From a virus: a stretch of DNA of 26,872 bases. The notes under the pieces were generated by a model. The model searched no databases, was not told where the DNA came from, and worked only from the letters and a program-made list of their open reading frames with translations. Made by a program: the position numbers and the translations under genes. Every line of letters begins with the position of its first letter. Within the stretch, counting starts at the first letter, position 1. Location of the stretch: positions 1 through 26,872 of the IMG/VR virus record IMGVR_UViG_3300032288_004259; one strand, written 5' to 3'. This document shows, piece after piece, positions 1-9,205 of this stretch.

Positions 1-845
1 GCCAGCCGGTAATTAAGAAGGGCCAGTTCGCACCACGGCTCCCGCGTATTTGGAGCCTCCGAAGCGGCCATCTGGAAAGCCTTCTCGGCCTCTATCCAGT
101 TACCCATCTCGTTATAGCAGCGGCCCATAACCCGGTAGGCATAGCACCGCTCGTTCTGCCATGTGGCACGGGGCAGCTTCAGATAGCTATTGCAGGCATT
201 GATGGATTCTTGCCAGCGGGCATGGAAAGAAAGCTCGCGGGCATAATAGAAGGCATTGCGGGGACAATCCGGGTCTTCTTTGACCGAAAGCTCTAAGAGA
301 TCCAGATACTGGCCCCTGCTTTTCGTCGGATCAGGCTTGTGGACCGCCAAGAGCATGTCCGTCTGCGCCCAGACCTCTGTAATGCGACCATCCGGCACCG
401 GATACTCATGGCACGGGTGATGCCACATATACCCATGCTTGGCATGGATCTTCTCATAGTAAAATTGGATGCCGCAGCCCCAGTCAAACATATACCGAAG
501 CCGGGTCGTCTGGCCCTTAATCCAGACACGCTCAATCTCCTCTCGCCAACCGGGCTGGAGAACCTCGTCAATGTCTAGGCTTATACAAACGTCAAAATCA
601 CGAGGAATAAGAGCCAAAGCAGCGTTTCTAGCCAAATCAAAACGCCAAGGCGTAATGCAGATGTCGTGAACCACTGCGCCATATTTGCGAGCCTCCTCTG
701 GCAGGCCATCGGTAGAACCGGTATCCGCAATTAGTATCAAATCGGCTTCTTTTGCAGACTCACAAAAACGCTGCACAAAATGCACCTCGTTTTTACTGAT
801 TGCATAGACGCAAATCTTTAACTTTTCATCAGCGTTACTTGGCAT
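1..845 (-). CDS. Glycosyltransferase family 2 with TPR-like tail, 3' end cut by window
   Basis: The reading frame is open from an ATG at 845 to the window edge, so about 281 residues are present and the C-terminus is missing. The N-terminus reads ICVYAISKNE, then IADTGSTDG, the nucleotide-sugar binding signature of GT-A fold (GT2) enzymes; CISLDIDEVL about 40 residues later supplies the DxD-type metal motif. The part after residue ~190 (FYYARELSFHARW, CYAYRVMGRCYNEMGNW, EAEKAFQMAA) looks like TPR helices, a common tail on such enzymes. It should transfer a sugar to an unknown acceptor, in the cytoplasm. It lies directly downstream of the long fibre gene, 22 nt away, which suggests modification of the host surface glycan or of virion fibres, but that is inference. 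The fold is confident, the substrate is not. Confidence 0.85.
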   Translation of the reverse strand, partial: MPSNADEKLKICVYAISKNEVHFVQRFCESAKEADLILIADTGSTDGLPEEARKYGAVVHDICITPWRFDLARNAALALIPRDFDVCISLDIDEVLQPGWREEIERVWIKGQTTRLRYMFDWGCGIQFYYEKIHAKHGYMWHHPCHEYPVPDGRITEVWAQTDMLLAVHKPDPTKSRGQYLDLLELSVKEDPDCPRNAFYYARELSFHARWQESINACNSYLKLPRATWQNERCYAYRVMGRCYNEMGNWIEAEKAFQMAASEAPNTREPWCELALLNYRL

Positions 846-868
846 ATCACATTCCCCTCTTATGTGAT
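846..868 (-). promoter_or_regulatory. Hairpin presenting the Shine-Dalgarno of the glycosyltransferase
   Basis: The inverted repeat ATCACAT/ATGTGAT (7 bp) spans the gap between the fibre stop codon and the glycosyltransferase ATG. The loop, read on the minus strand, carries AGAGGGG, the only Shine-Dalgarno candidate for the gene. The start codon follows the stem immediately. This may tune translation; no function is shown. Confidence 0.4.
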
Positions 869-3800
869 TAAGTCGTGACGGTCGCCGTTGGCGGCGGAAT
901 GTTAGAAAACTTCAAATTGGTATTATTGCCACCGTCTGTGGAATTGATCCCGACGTACCAAACTTCACCAGCATTTGCTGTGCAGTAAGAAATGGAAAGA
1001 TAATTTGTTGCCACCGCGCTTCCCGGCTTGGAAAGAGTATAGGCGCTGGTAGTTGTGGCGTTTAGCGTAACAAGATTTCCGGGTGTTCCCTGCAAGGTGA
1101 AATTGGTGAATGTCTGCGTGGTCGCGGACGTAATAAATATCGTGCTAGGCAACGTAGTTGCGGTTAGGTTTGCAAACGTGTTTGAACCTGTGATCGTCAA
1201 CGCGCCCGCGCCGTCATTGGACAGGGTGCAATTATATGAAGAGCCGCCGCCGACAAAGGTTTTGGCGGTGGCGGCCGTCATGCTGATCTTGCCAGTGCCT
1301 GTTCCTGCCGTCGTCGTGAAGTTAGTCGGCTGCGCGTTGTTGAACGCAGTTGAGGATGCTGCGGGACAGACCAACGTACCGCCGTTGAAGGTAAGGTTCT
1401 TGGTGCCCGTCGCCGTTGTATAAGATGTGCCAACAGTTAACGTGTTCCCATTCAGGTTAAGAGTTCCGTTGGTATGCGTGACGGTGCGGGTCAAACCCGT
1501 TGTCATAGCATCCAAAAGACGGAATGTTCCACCAGCACCATTAAAGGTCACGGGGAAATTCATCGTCTTTCCGTTGGAAGTGATGTCCTGTGTTCCGCTT
1601 GTAGCAGCAAAGGTGGTTGTGTTTGCCCCTGCTGCAAGTGTCATCCCGGTTGATACAGTCAGATTACCAAAAATAGAACGTGTTGAGTTTGCAAGTGTCC
1701 GTGTGTAATTGGTGAAGTCAACATTGCCCCAAGAGCCCGTCAAAGCAACAATGTCGGTTGCAGCCGTGCCGATGTTAATCTGAGAGCCGCTAGTTGCGAG
1801 ATTGGGATACGTTCCGGCTGCAATCAATCCAGCAGTAAAGGTTCGGGTTCCCGTTGACCCAGTGTAATTGGAGGTGATGTTGAATGTGCCGATATAGCTA
1901 AAATTAGTCCCGCCGACATCGACGATGGTGGCGTTATTTCCAGTTACGTTAATGACATTAGTTCCAAACGCAATGGAGCGAGTTGTTGAGCCACTAGAAA
2001 CAAAAAGACCCGTTGAAAGACCAACAACACTGAGGTCAAGCGTTCCAGCCGTGAGTGTTGCCGTTCTCGTTGACCCAACGGTCAAAGCGTCTAGTGGCTT
2101 GAATGTTCCACCAGCTCCATTGAATGTAATCGGGAAGTCTATTGTTTTACCATTGGAAGTGATGTCCTGTGTTCCGCTGGTTGCACCAAAACGGAGTTCG
2201 CTCGTAGACGCTGTAAGCGTCATGCCAGTAGACAGCTTCAGGTTGCCATAAATGATGCCCGTCCCTGTCGCGGCCAAAGTTCCAGCAAATCCGGTGAAGT
2301 CTACATTTCCGGCTACGTCAGATGCGGCAAGGAACGTCAGGTTGTAGGTTCCAGCAGTAAAATTATAGCTGATGCTGTTTGCCTGAGTCGTTCTTGAAAC
2401 AACCGTTCTTGCTGAAGCACCAGCATAGGTGCAGTTCATGATTGCTGTACCAGTAACCGTAAGCGTGGTGCTCGTGATATTTACCATCTGCCCGGTGGTG
2501 TTCCCACCCCGGTTAGTCCATGTGCCAGAGCCGAAAGCTATGGTCGCGTCGGTGCTGATTACCGATATTGCCTCGATGGTTACATTGTATCCGTTGGCGT
2601 CAAATGTGGCATTTGAATTTATGCTTATACTAACTCCCCCCGTAAAATTGCAAGTAAAGGCATCCAGAATTTTTAAGTTTGTTGAAGCGCCTACAGAAAT
2701 GGCGAACGGAATTGTTCTGCCCGCAGATGTAAGTGTTTGAACGCTGCCGGATTTTGAGAAGGTAACAGCCGAAACAGAACCGGACAGTGTGGTTGAAGAC
2801 GAAAAGGCAACGTCCCCAAAAAATCTCATACCGGCGACGAACGTGAGTGTGTAAGCAGTCGTTCTGCTTGAGAGGTTCAGACCGCCACAGTTTGTAATGA
2901 CGAACGTCAGGCTTGATCCGGTCGTCGCGTTGTCGATGTATGCAGTGTCTTGAGCCAACGGGAAGTTATTGTCGTCTCCAGTTCCGTTGGAGGAAAGCGC
3001 CCATGAGCTACTTCCTGCCCATGTCGTGTTTGTTCCGACCCGATAGACATTCTTGGCGGCAGGGAAAACTATTCCAGAGTTTAATCCGCCGTCTCCGGCG
3101 CGTGTCGGTGCTGCTCCTGCCGCTGCGCCAGCAAGCGTGATGCCTCTGAAGTCACAATCTGTCGCGCTAATGGCTGCGGCAGTAATCGTTGACCCAGCCG
3201 AACCAGAATCTATAAAGCAGCGCCGCGAGGGGGAGGCCCCGCTTGACGTGAACGTGCCGGTCACCGTAAAGTTATTAGGAGACCCAATACCGTAAGATTT
3301 TGTACCACTTGCGTTGGGCGCAATCAGGGTCAGATTGTTAAATGTCGTCCCGGTGCAGGTAAGGTTTGAACCAGTGGTGCTGGTGGCACCAGACCCAGTG
3401 AACGATACGTTGTTGAACGTAATTGCTCCAGTGAGAAGGCCAGAAAACTGCGCGCCAGACAGGTTAATCTGAGACGTGCCAGCACTAAAAGTCAGGTTGG
3501 TGACGGTGCCTATGTTGATCGCACTCTGTTGTTGAGCTGTTATTGTAACTGTGCTGGAGGCAAGGTTGATGGTTCTTGTGTTGCTGTTACTGGAGCTAAA
3601 CGTCCCACAAGTGACGTTGAAACTGGCGGTGGTGAATGTGCCTTGAGTAACTGTCAAAGCGTTAGTGACCAGCAAAGCATCGCCCAGAGTTGCCGTGATG
3701 CCAGAGCCGTTAATCGTAATGGCACTAAATGTCTTTCCGGCACTCGTGATCGTTCCCGTACCAGCAATAGTTACTGCTCCCGTGTGCGAATACGTCATAC

Positions 3801-4062
3801 CCGCGACCAGTGTAATCCCGCCAGAAACGGTAATCGCGGCACCTCCCGCAAGCGTCCCCGTAAACCCAGTACAGGTAATGGACTTCGCCCCGGTGTTTCC
3901 GGTTGCGATAGTTACTGTCCCTGTGGACGAGGCATTAAAAAATACGTCATCGGCAGACGTTGGAACGGATGCGCCGCCCGGCCCCCCGGACGTGGCTGAC
4001 CATTTGGTCCCGGCAGTACCGTCCCAAGATGCTGTCCCGCCGACCCAATACCTGTCTGCCAT
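868..4062 (-). CDS. Long Ser/Thr/Gly-rich beta-repeat tail fibre or tailspike-like protein
   Basis: The 1064-aa protein starts MADRYWVGGTASWDG, an N-terminus recurring on environmental phage fibre proteins (from memory). It continues as an almost uninterrupted run of short T/S/G/N-rich beta strands, as in a beta-solenoid or pectin-lyase-like fibre. Units of the type ATSGTQDITSNGKT followed by FNGAGGTF and LDA recur near residues 620-690 and 815-880, with a more diverged copy near 430-470, so the shaft grew by internal duplication. The C-terminus (NYLSISYCTANAGEVWYVG) is less repetitive. There is no clear catalytic motif, and almost no charged residues occur in the shaft. It is probably the receptor-binding fibre or an adhesin. 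A GGAATAAGAC sequence precedes the ATG. Its position at the end of the late operon, after the adaptor and collagen fibre, supports a distal tail role. Confidence 0.75.
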   Translation of the reverse strand: MADRYWVGGTASWDGTAGTKWSATSGGPGGASVPTSADDVFFNASSTGTVTIATGNTGAKSITCTGFTGTLAGGAAITVSGGITLVAGMTYSHTGAVTIAGTGTITSAGKTFSAITINGSGITATLGDALLVTNALTVTQGTFTTASFNVTCGTFSSSNSNTRTINLASSTVTITAQQQSAINIGTVTNLTFSAGTSQINLSGAQFSGLLTGAITFNNVSFTGSGATSTTGSNLTCTGTTFNNLTLIAPNASGTKSYGIGSPNNFTVTGTFTSSGASPSRRCFIDSGSAGSTITAAAISATDCDFRGITLAGAAAGAAPTRAGDGGLNSGIVFPAAKNVYRVGTNTTWAGSSSWALSSNGTGDDNNFPLAQDTAYIDNATTGSSLTFVITNCGGLNLSSRTTAYTLTFVAGMRFFGDVAFSSSTTLSGSVSAVTFSKSGSVQTLTSAGRTIPFAISVGASTNLKILDAFTCNFTGGVSISINSNATFDANGYNVTIEAISVISTDATIAFGSGTWTNRGGNTTGQMVNITSTTLTVTGTAIMNCTYAGASARTVVSRTTQANSISYNFTAGTYNLTFLAASDVAGNVDFTGFAGTLAATGTGIIYGNLKLSTGMTLTASTSELRFGATSGTQDITSNGKTIDFPITFNGAGGTFKPLDALTVGSTRTATLTAGTLDLSVVGLSTGLFVSSGSTTRSIAFGTNVINVTGNNATIVDVGGTNFSYIGTFNITSNYTGSTGTRTFTAGLIAAGTYPNLATSGSQINIGTAATDIVALTGSWGNVDFTNYTRTLANSTRSIFGNLTVSTGMTLAAGANTTTFAATSGTQDITSNGKTMNFPVTFNGAGGTFRLLDAMTTGLTRTVTHTNGTLNLNGNTLTVGTSYTTATGTKNLTFNGGTLVCPAASSTAFNNAQPTNFTTTAGTGTGKISMTAATAKTFVGGGSSYNCTLSNDGAGALTITGSNTFANLTATTLPSTIFITSATTQTFTNFTLQGTPGNLVTLNATTTSAYTLSKPGSAVATNYLSISYCTANAGEVWYVGINSTDGGNNTNLKFSNIPPPTATVTT
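1574..2178 (-). repeat. Internal duplication in the fibre gene
   Basis: A 26-nt perfect direct repeat occurs at 1574-1599 and 2153-2178, inside longer similar stretches (about 1510-1640 and 2090-2220). Both encode the ATSGTQDITSNGKT unit. The copies are 579 nt apart, an exact multiple of three, so a repeat unit of 193 residues was gained or shuffled in frame. Confidence 0.8.
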
Positions 4063-4065
4063 GTC

Positions 4066-4290
4066 TTATTCCTGAACGGGGTCTTCAACTGGAGGTTCTT
4101 CAACAGGTGGCGCATTGATGATGGCAATCCAATTATCGTAGCGCGCTTGCTTCATCGCCTGAATTTCTTCAGGTGAAAGCGCGTCATAATCAGATTGCCG
4201 CATCACAAGAGCATCTCTGTAGAGCATGGGCGCTTCGCCCATTTCAAAGGCGTCACTTACCATACCGTTTTCAAGGATGGTGAAAGCCAT
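4066..4290 (-). CDS. Small acidic protein between two fibre genes
   Basis: This 74-residue protein has a tidy start just after the collagen-fibre stop (GAGGACATGAA precedes the ATG) and ends 3 nt before the long fibre start, so it is translationally packed in the tail operon. It is acidic, with the helical segment LSPEEIQAMKQARYDNWIAI and a Pro/Glu-rich tail (PPVEEPPVEDPVQE). I do not recognise the family with certainty. The position between two fibre genes suggests a fibre-assembly helper or small tail component, which is inference only. Confidence 0.7.
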   Translation of the reverse strand: MAFTILENGMVSDAFEMGEAPMLYRDALVMRQSDYDALSPEEIQAMKQARYDNWIAIINAPPVEEPPVEDPVQE

Positions 4291-4291
4291 T

Positions 4292-5389
<1,098 letters not shown>

Positions 5390-5397
5390 GTCTTACC

Positions 5398-6132
5398 TCA
5401 GAGCGGACCGGTCCTAGGGATTTCATTAAACCCATACGGGAGTGATGGATCGTTTATAACATATCCACCGCTGACATATGCACCCGTAAAAGTGGAATTT
5501 TGCAGATCAATCTGGCTTATGCCGAGAACGGTTATGAAAAATTGACCGTTGGCGCCAGGCACCCCCTCAACCTCCCCGACGATAACCTTTTGGCCGGTAA
5601 TCATCCCGCTGGTCGTGTTGAGCGTCAGACGAACAACACCAATACCATTGTTGGAGGCATTTATGACCGTCCGATAGGTTACTGCGTTAGGATCGGTGCC
5701 TGGCAGAGGATTTAGGCTCCCAGATGGGGCACCTGTTTCCTGGGTGGACCGAACGTCATTGGTGGCAACACCGCCAGACGAGGTAACGCGGGTATCCCCG
5801 CCAGGGACCGGAATGCCTGTCGCAGTGTTTACCGTGTTGGCCCCAGATACTTGGCGCTGGTTGGACTCGTCATAGGCAAATGGCTCGGTACGCGGGTTGA
5901 CGATCGGCATTGGATCGGCAGGGAGGATAATCGCCCGAAGCTGGTTTTGTGGCTCGTCGTAGCAAGATTCGCAGACCAAAATGCGCTTATTGATCAGAGA
6001 TGCCCCGGCCCAATCATACTGCCACGTCAGCTGATGATGGTTGTACCAAATGGCGCAACGATCACAGACCGCAAACGCCCTAGGGTCTCTTGCACTGGTT
6101 TTAGCCCGGCCAGATTTGGAAGCGTAAGCCAC
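5398..6132 (-). CDS. Virion-associated protein with paired CxxC motifs (probable zinc site)
   Basis: The protein has 244 residues and starts with GTG at 6132; AAGGAGG lies 5 nt upstream and no better ATG is in range. Near the N-terminus CDRC (about residues 23-26) and CESC (about 54-57) form two Cys pairs about 27 residues apart, a likely zinc ribbon or treble-clef. A Pro-rich linker (LPADPMPIVNPRTEPF) is followed by a T/G-rich beta domain containing RTVINASNNGIGVVRL and GYVINDPSLPYGFNEIP. Its place between the gp4-like adaptor and the collagen fibre points to a tail-hub or fibre-attachment protein. I do not know a specific name for the family. Confidence 0.7.
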   Translation of the reverse strand: MAYASKSGRAKTSARDPRAFAVCDRCAIWYNHHQLTWQYDWAGASLINKRILVCESCYDEPQNQLRAIILPADPMPIVNPRTEPFAYDESNQRQVSGANTVNTATGIPVPGGDTRVTSSGGVATNDVRSTQETGAPSGSLNPLPGTDPNAVTYRTVINASNNGIGVVRLTLNTTSGMITGQKVIVGEVEGVPGANGQFFITVLGISQIDLQNSTFTGAYVSGGYVINDPSLPYGFNEIPRTGPL

Positions 6133-6144
6133 AGCGCCTCCTTA

Positions 6145-6837
6145 CTATCTGAAATAGCCAGAGATCATGGGTGAGATGTATTGCTGGGCTTGCTCCACGT
6201 TCTGCGTGGCCGCAATTTGATATGCCTCATCAGCAAAAGGCTTCAACTCCATGACTTTGGCTGGGTTCCAAACTTGTGCCAAGCGGAGGGCCAAGCCATA
6301 GGCAAAAGCTTCAAGCCACAGATACGGGATGTCTACCTGTTCGCCGTTCTGAAGATTTGAATCTTCAATACGAACAACCCGATAATACTTCAGCTGGGAC
6401 GGCCCATTGCTGGTGTTCGGAACCGGCCAAAGCGTTACAGTTGGCGACAAAAGGCGGTCAAACCAATAAACAGTCGGGAAACCCTCCTGCTCTTTGTTTG
6501 GGTAAGACGCATATTCTGTGCGGCTGATTGGCAGGATAATACGGTCAATATCCTGTCCAGTTTGATTGTTGACGATATACGCGTCAAGAATCATCACTGT
6601 TTTTGCATCTACAGAATACGTAGCCTGTCCTGTCGTTAGATTCTGTGTAACCAGATCAACCTTCCATAGATTGACGCCCTGATTGGCCCAGCGAGACAGC
6701 ATCATGTTGGATGCCATGCGAGCGGCTTCCATATGCTCCTGAAGGACAGCCGTATTACGGATGCCGATCAAGTTGTAAGCATACAGAGTCAGTTCACCGA
6801 GAGCCGGATTGAACGTGTATGTGCTGCTCGTTGCCAT
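6145..6837 (-). CDS. Head-to-tail adaptor, P22 gp4-like (packaged-DNA stabilisation)
   Basis: The 230-aa protein has the pattern of P22 gp4-type tail accessory factors. A helical N-terminal region (ELTLYAYNLIGIRNTAVLQEHMEAARMASNMMLSRWANQ) is followed by WKVDLVTQNLTTGQATY, a central RTEYASYPNKEQEGFP segment, WFDRLLSPTVTLWPVP, and a C-terminal helix with LWLEAFAYGLALRLAQ. The family binds the portal ring after packaging and prepares it for tail attachment. The length is close to that of P22-like members. The ATG is preceded by AGAGGG. It sits downstream of the capsid genes and upstream of the fibres, as expected. This gene is the best argument for podoviral morphology. Confidence 0.8.
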   Translation of the reverse strand: MATSSTYTFNPALGELTLYAYNLIGIRNTAVLQEHMEAARMASNMMLSRWANQGVNLWKVDLVTQNLTTGQATYSVDAKTVMILDAYIVNNQTGQDIDRIILPISRTEYASYPNKEQEGFPTVYWFDRLLSPTVTLWPVPNTSNGPSQLKYYRVVRIEDSNLQNGEQVDIPYLWLEAFAYGLALRLAQVWNPAKVMELKPFADEAYQIAATQNVEQAQQYISPMISGYFR

Positions 6838-6846
6838 CTAGCCCTC

Positions 6847-7632
6847 TTAGGTACTGGCGTCGTTCTTGACCAGAAGAATGATGAACATTGACGAACAAGC
6901 GTTGTTGTTTCCTGTCCCGATAGCTTGGGCCTCAAGCGTCGTCTTTTCAGGAACAACGATAGGGTATTCAAATACATAGTCGGCAGCGCCGTTGTTGAGA
7001 GTAACAATAGCCGCAGTACGGCGAATTTCGTCAGTTCCGCGTGTTACCAAGCGACCAGTCACGGGACCAGTTCCAGAAGACTGGCCCGTGGAGAAAAGAC
7101 CCTGAGATACGTACGCCGTGTAGCCTGCCGGGACAGTGTAGCTTCCGGTGATGCGGGTGTTGTAGTCGTACTCGATCACGTCGTAGACAGTTGCGGGAAC
7201 GCCTGCGGTGACAGTGCCAGTGCCGAAGTAAATAGTGCCTTCTGCGCCATCTGAAGTTCCCGCCGTTGCCACATAGCACTGGTTGACGTGGAGGTAAGAT
7301 TGGACCGTCAGAACGGCGGTCTGGCCCGTCAACGACACTGTTTCAGAAATGGTGTTGTGGTTGGCGTCAAGCCCAGAAAGGAACACAGTCCGTGCCCCGG
7401 TTCCGTTTGATGTGTCGTTGGCGCTGCTTGAGCTTACCTTCAACTGTAGCGCAGTGGACGGAAAAGCAAGAAGGCCCCCATACGGCCAAACAGTCTCCAT
7501 TGCCGTATCAACGTCCGAATTATATCCGAAGATGGTGATAGACTCATGCCAAGTGATCTGGCCGCGAGAAACCTGAAGTTCAAACGGCTCATAACGGCCA
7601 TTCTGCGTGATTGACCAAGCTGTAACAGCCAT
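6847..7632 (-). CDS. Virion structural protein, beta-rich
   Basis: The protein has 261 residues and a clear AAGGAAG Shine-Dalgarno inside the end of the preceding gene. It opens with VTAWSITQNGRYEPFELQVS, has FGYNSDVDTAMETVWPYGG near residue 35, and then alternating T/G/V strands. The composition is that of phage head or tail structural proteins. Similar proteins sit beside the gp4-like adaptor in environmental podoviruses (from memory), so it is probably a virion component near the neck. No enzymatic motif is visible. The precise role is unknown. Confidence 0.65.
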   Translation of the reverse strand: MAVTAWSITQNGRYEPFELQVSRGQITWHESITIFGYNSDVDTAMETVWPYGGLLAFPSTALQLKVSSSSANDTSNGTGARTVFLSGLDANHNTISETVSLTGQTAVLTVQSYLHVNQCYVATAGTSDGAEGTIYFGTGTVTAGVPATVYDVIEYDYNTRITGSYTVPAGYTAYVSQGLFSTGQSSGTGPVTGRLVTRGTDEIRRTAAIVTLNNGAADYVFEYPIVVPEKTTLEAQAIGTGNNNACSSMFIILLVKNDAST

Positions 7633-7633
7633 T

Positions 7634-8032
7634 TTAATCTTCCTTACGTTCGCCCGATGGGCTTACAGGCCACGATTTTCTAGCAGGGCCGGTCTTTTTC
7701 CGTGACATAGACGCCTTTTGCTCTTTTGTCATGGCAGACGCAGCAGCAGCAGGACGGCAGGCCGGATAAGGACGCTTGCCCTTTTCTCCCGGTATTCTAC
7801 CACAATCTTTGCCAGTTTTCACATCCCGCCAGTCTTCAGAAAACCATTTTCCCAAACCGCCACCATCAGCTTTGTTGACCCGGTTGTCATCACCGGACCA
7901 TTTTCCACCGTGTTGCTTGTACCATTTGGAGGCAAAGGCGTTGGCATAAGCTGATGGGTAAACGTCAAATTTAGCCCGCGCAGCTGCTTTGGCACGGCCC
8001 CAAAGACCTGAGTTTTGAGGCTTCGCTGCCAT
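7634..8032 (-). CDS. Small basic protein, DUF5872-like
   Basis: This 132-residue, very basic protein contains LWGRAKAAARAKFDVYPS, AYANAFASKWYKQHGGKW, and GKDCGRIPGEKGKRPYPACRP. That pattern matches, from memory, a small domain named DUF5872 found in phages and large DNA viruses. Two conserved cysteines bracket a Lys/Pro-rich loop. The C-terminus is Lys/Arg-rich, suitable for nucleic-acid binding. It begins 2 nt from the upstream 81-aa gene. Both belong to a block of three consecutive small basic proteins. The function is unknown; internal DNA-binding virion protein is one possibility. Confidence 0.65.
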   Translation of the reverse strand: MAAKPQNSGLWGRAKAAARAKFDVYPSAYANAFASKWYKQHGGKWSGDDNRVNKADGGGLGKWFSEDWRDVKTGKDCGRIPGEKGKRPYPACRPAAAASAMTKEQKASMSRKKTGPARKSWPVSPSGERKED

Positions 8033-8033
8033 T

Positions 8034-8279
8034 TTAGCAGTCCCACTTGCGGAGAGATTTGTTGATTCGGCTATTAGGGTCAGCAGCTTTTGCCGAGCCA
8101 GTCAGTTTACGCTTCATGCCAGTCATTCGGGCACAGAAACTGTCTTTGCGAGAACCACCTTCAGGCTGCGGGCGCTTGATGTCATGCCCTGCGGCGCGGA
8201 GGCTGGCGCGGCCCTTTTCATTAAGCCCCCCAGATTCGCTCTTGCCTTCTTTTCGCGTCCAGGCTGGTGACTTCGCCAT
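8034..8279 (-). CDS. Small basic protein, DUF6321-like
   Basis: This 81-aa protein contains PAWTRKEGKSESGGLNEKG, then RPQPEGGSRKDSFCARMTGM and a terminal RINKSLRKWDC. The 'W..KEG.....GGLN.KGR' opening and 'R..SFCARM' block recall, from memory, the family DUF6321, often found beside DUF5872 proteins. It is strongly basic. AGGGGG lies upstream of the ATG. The gene ends 1 nt before the DUF5872-like start, so the two are co-translated and probably act together. Function unknown. Confidence 0.65.
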   Translation of the reverse strand: MAKSPAWTRKEGKSESGGLNEKGRASLRAAGHDIKRPQPEGGSRKDSFCARMTGMKRKLTGSAKAADPNSRINKSLRKWDC

Positions 8280-8291
8280 GACTTGCCCCCT

Positions 8292-8319
8292 AAAGGAAAG
8301 ATGGGGGCCAAAGCCCCCA
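8292..8319 (-). terminator. GC hairpin after the 96-aa gene, possible terminator
   Basis: Read on the minus strand, TGGGGGC and GCCCCCA form a 7-bp perfect stem with a 4-nt loop, just after the 96-aa stop codon. It is followed by a T-rich but interrupted tract (TCTTTCCTTT). This may be a weak terminator or an mRNA 3'-end stabiliser. Confidence 0.5.
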
Positions 8320-8323
8320 CCAG

Positions 8324-8614
8324 TTAGTCGTTAATGCTACCAGAAACATTACGACCCGGCGCAGGCGTGCCTTTAGCAGCCGACGACAAGGGGCTCATGT
8401 TGGAGCCAGTGCGGCCACCCGACTTGCGAGCAGGACGGCCCATGTTGGCCTTAGCCTTCATGCCCTTAACCTTGCCAACGGTCTTGCCGCCGCGCTTACG
8501 CTCTTCGGCTTCATCCATCGGATTTGCCTGATACGTATAACGCATGTTCTTTGTCTTGAGGTCTTCAGCAGCAGCGTTAACGCCACCCGAAGCACGCTTG
8601 GAACGACCTTTCAT
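8324..8614 (-). CDS. Small basic Lys/Arg/Gly-rich protein with RKSGG motifs
   Basis: This 96-residue, highly basic, probably disordered protein carries KRASGGV near the start, KRGGKT in the middle and RPARKSGGRTGS near residue 70. The same Lys/Arg-x-Gly-Gly motif is repeated many times in the 621-aa basic protein and once in the 242-aa protein of this phage, so the three may share a partner or a processing enzyme. AGGAGG precedes the ATG. I do not recognise the family. A DNA-condensing internal virion protein is a plausible but unproven role. Confidence 0.6.
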   Translation of the reverse strand: MKGRSKRASGGVNAAAEDLKTKNMRYTYQANPMDEAEERKRGGKTVGKVKGMKAKANMGRPARKSGGRTGSNMSPLSSAAKGTPAPGRNVSGSIND

Positions 8615-8633
8615 GTGAGCCTCCTAAGCTCTA

Positions 8634-9092
8634 TCAGATGCCACTGGCCTGAATGTATTCCACAACAAGGACGCCAGCGCCGGGAGTTGTGTCCGGCAAA
8701 CCAGAATCCACCCAAATCTGCACATCATCCGTGCCAACATTGGTCCACAGATCCGTGCGGGTAGCATTTGTTCCCGGATTAAGGGAAAGAATACCAACAG
8801 CATTCGCGTTCGTGGCAGCGACAAGTTCCGTCGCCGTAGCCGAAGTACCCACAGAAATGGTGTACGTCGTCGTGGCGCTAGACCAAGCCGTTTCAACATA
8901 GAGCGTGATGGCAGTGATAAGGCTACCAGCCGGAATGACAATGCCAGTAGCGGCAGCAGTCGTAGACTGAACGACAGCCGCAGCCTGAGCCGCAGTCAAA
9001 GTGCCAACATTCTTGAGCGTACCGACAGTGCTGCCGGTCGTGTTCAGAACGTCGCCAGCCTTAACAGGGCCAGTAAATGTAGTTGTTCCCAT
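8634..9092 (-). CDS. Small virion protein, probable head decoration or fibre
   Basis: The best start is the ATG at 9092, because AGGAGG lies 5-6 nt upstream of it; a GTG at 9107 overlaps that Shine-Dalgarno and is less likely. This gives 152 residues. The chain starts MGTTTFTGPVKAGD and consists of Thr/Ala/Val-rich beta strands (VGTLKNVGTLTAAQAAAV, LWTNVGTDDVQIWVDSG), with few charges and no cysteine. Such proteins next to the capsid gene are usually head decoration or minor head proteins. It is the first gene after the terminator that follows the capsid gene, and its leader contains a long hairpin. Confidence 0.65.
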   Translation of the reverse strand: MGTTTFTGPVKAGDVLNTTGSTVGTLKNVGTLTAAQAAAVVQSTTAAATGIVIPAGSLITAITLYVETAWSSATTTYTISVGTSATATELVAATNANAVGILSLNPGTNATRTDLWTNVGTDDVQIWVDSGLPDTTPGAGVLVVEYIQASGI

Positions 9093-9112
9093 AGGAACCT
9101 CCTGCACGATGA

Positions 9113-9157
9113 GATCACACTGTCTGTGCAGCGCCCGCTTGGCCGGTCAGTGTGATC
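9113..9157 (-). repeat. Perfect 10-bp inverted repeat in the leader of the decoration-like gene
   Basis: GATCACACTG at 9113-9122 and CAGTGTGATC at 9148-9157 are perfect reverse complements separated by 25 nt. The structure lies between the capsid terminator and the next gene, 21 nt before its ATG. It could be a stabilising 5' hairpin, an RNase III site or an operator. I see no good -10/-35 pair beside it. Confidence 0.7.
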
Positions 9158-9170
9158 AGAATGCCAAGAT

Positions 9171-9197
9171 AAAAGGCGGGGCTGTTACACCCCGCCT
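9171..9197 (-). terminator. Rho-independent terminator after the major capsid gene
   Basis: On the minus strand an 8-bp stem AGGCGGGG/CCCCGCCT with an 8-nt loop ends in TTTTATCTT. It begins 9 nt after the capsid stop. This would cap the capsid mRNA and lower expression of genes beyond it, matching the high dose needed for capsid protein. Confidence 0.8.
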
Positions 9198-9205
9198 CTT
9201 GTCTG

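Noticed and set aside
293-571. Minus-strand 92-codon frame inside the first gene
   Set aside because: It is out of frame with the glycosyltransferase, whose GTGSTDG-type and DxD motifs clearly mark the real frame.
1055-4075. Several plus-strand open frames opposite the long fibre
   Set aside because: They arise from the low-complexity Thr/Gly codons of the fibre on the other strand; Val/Pro-rich, no starts with ribosome sites.
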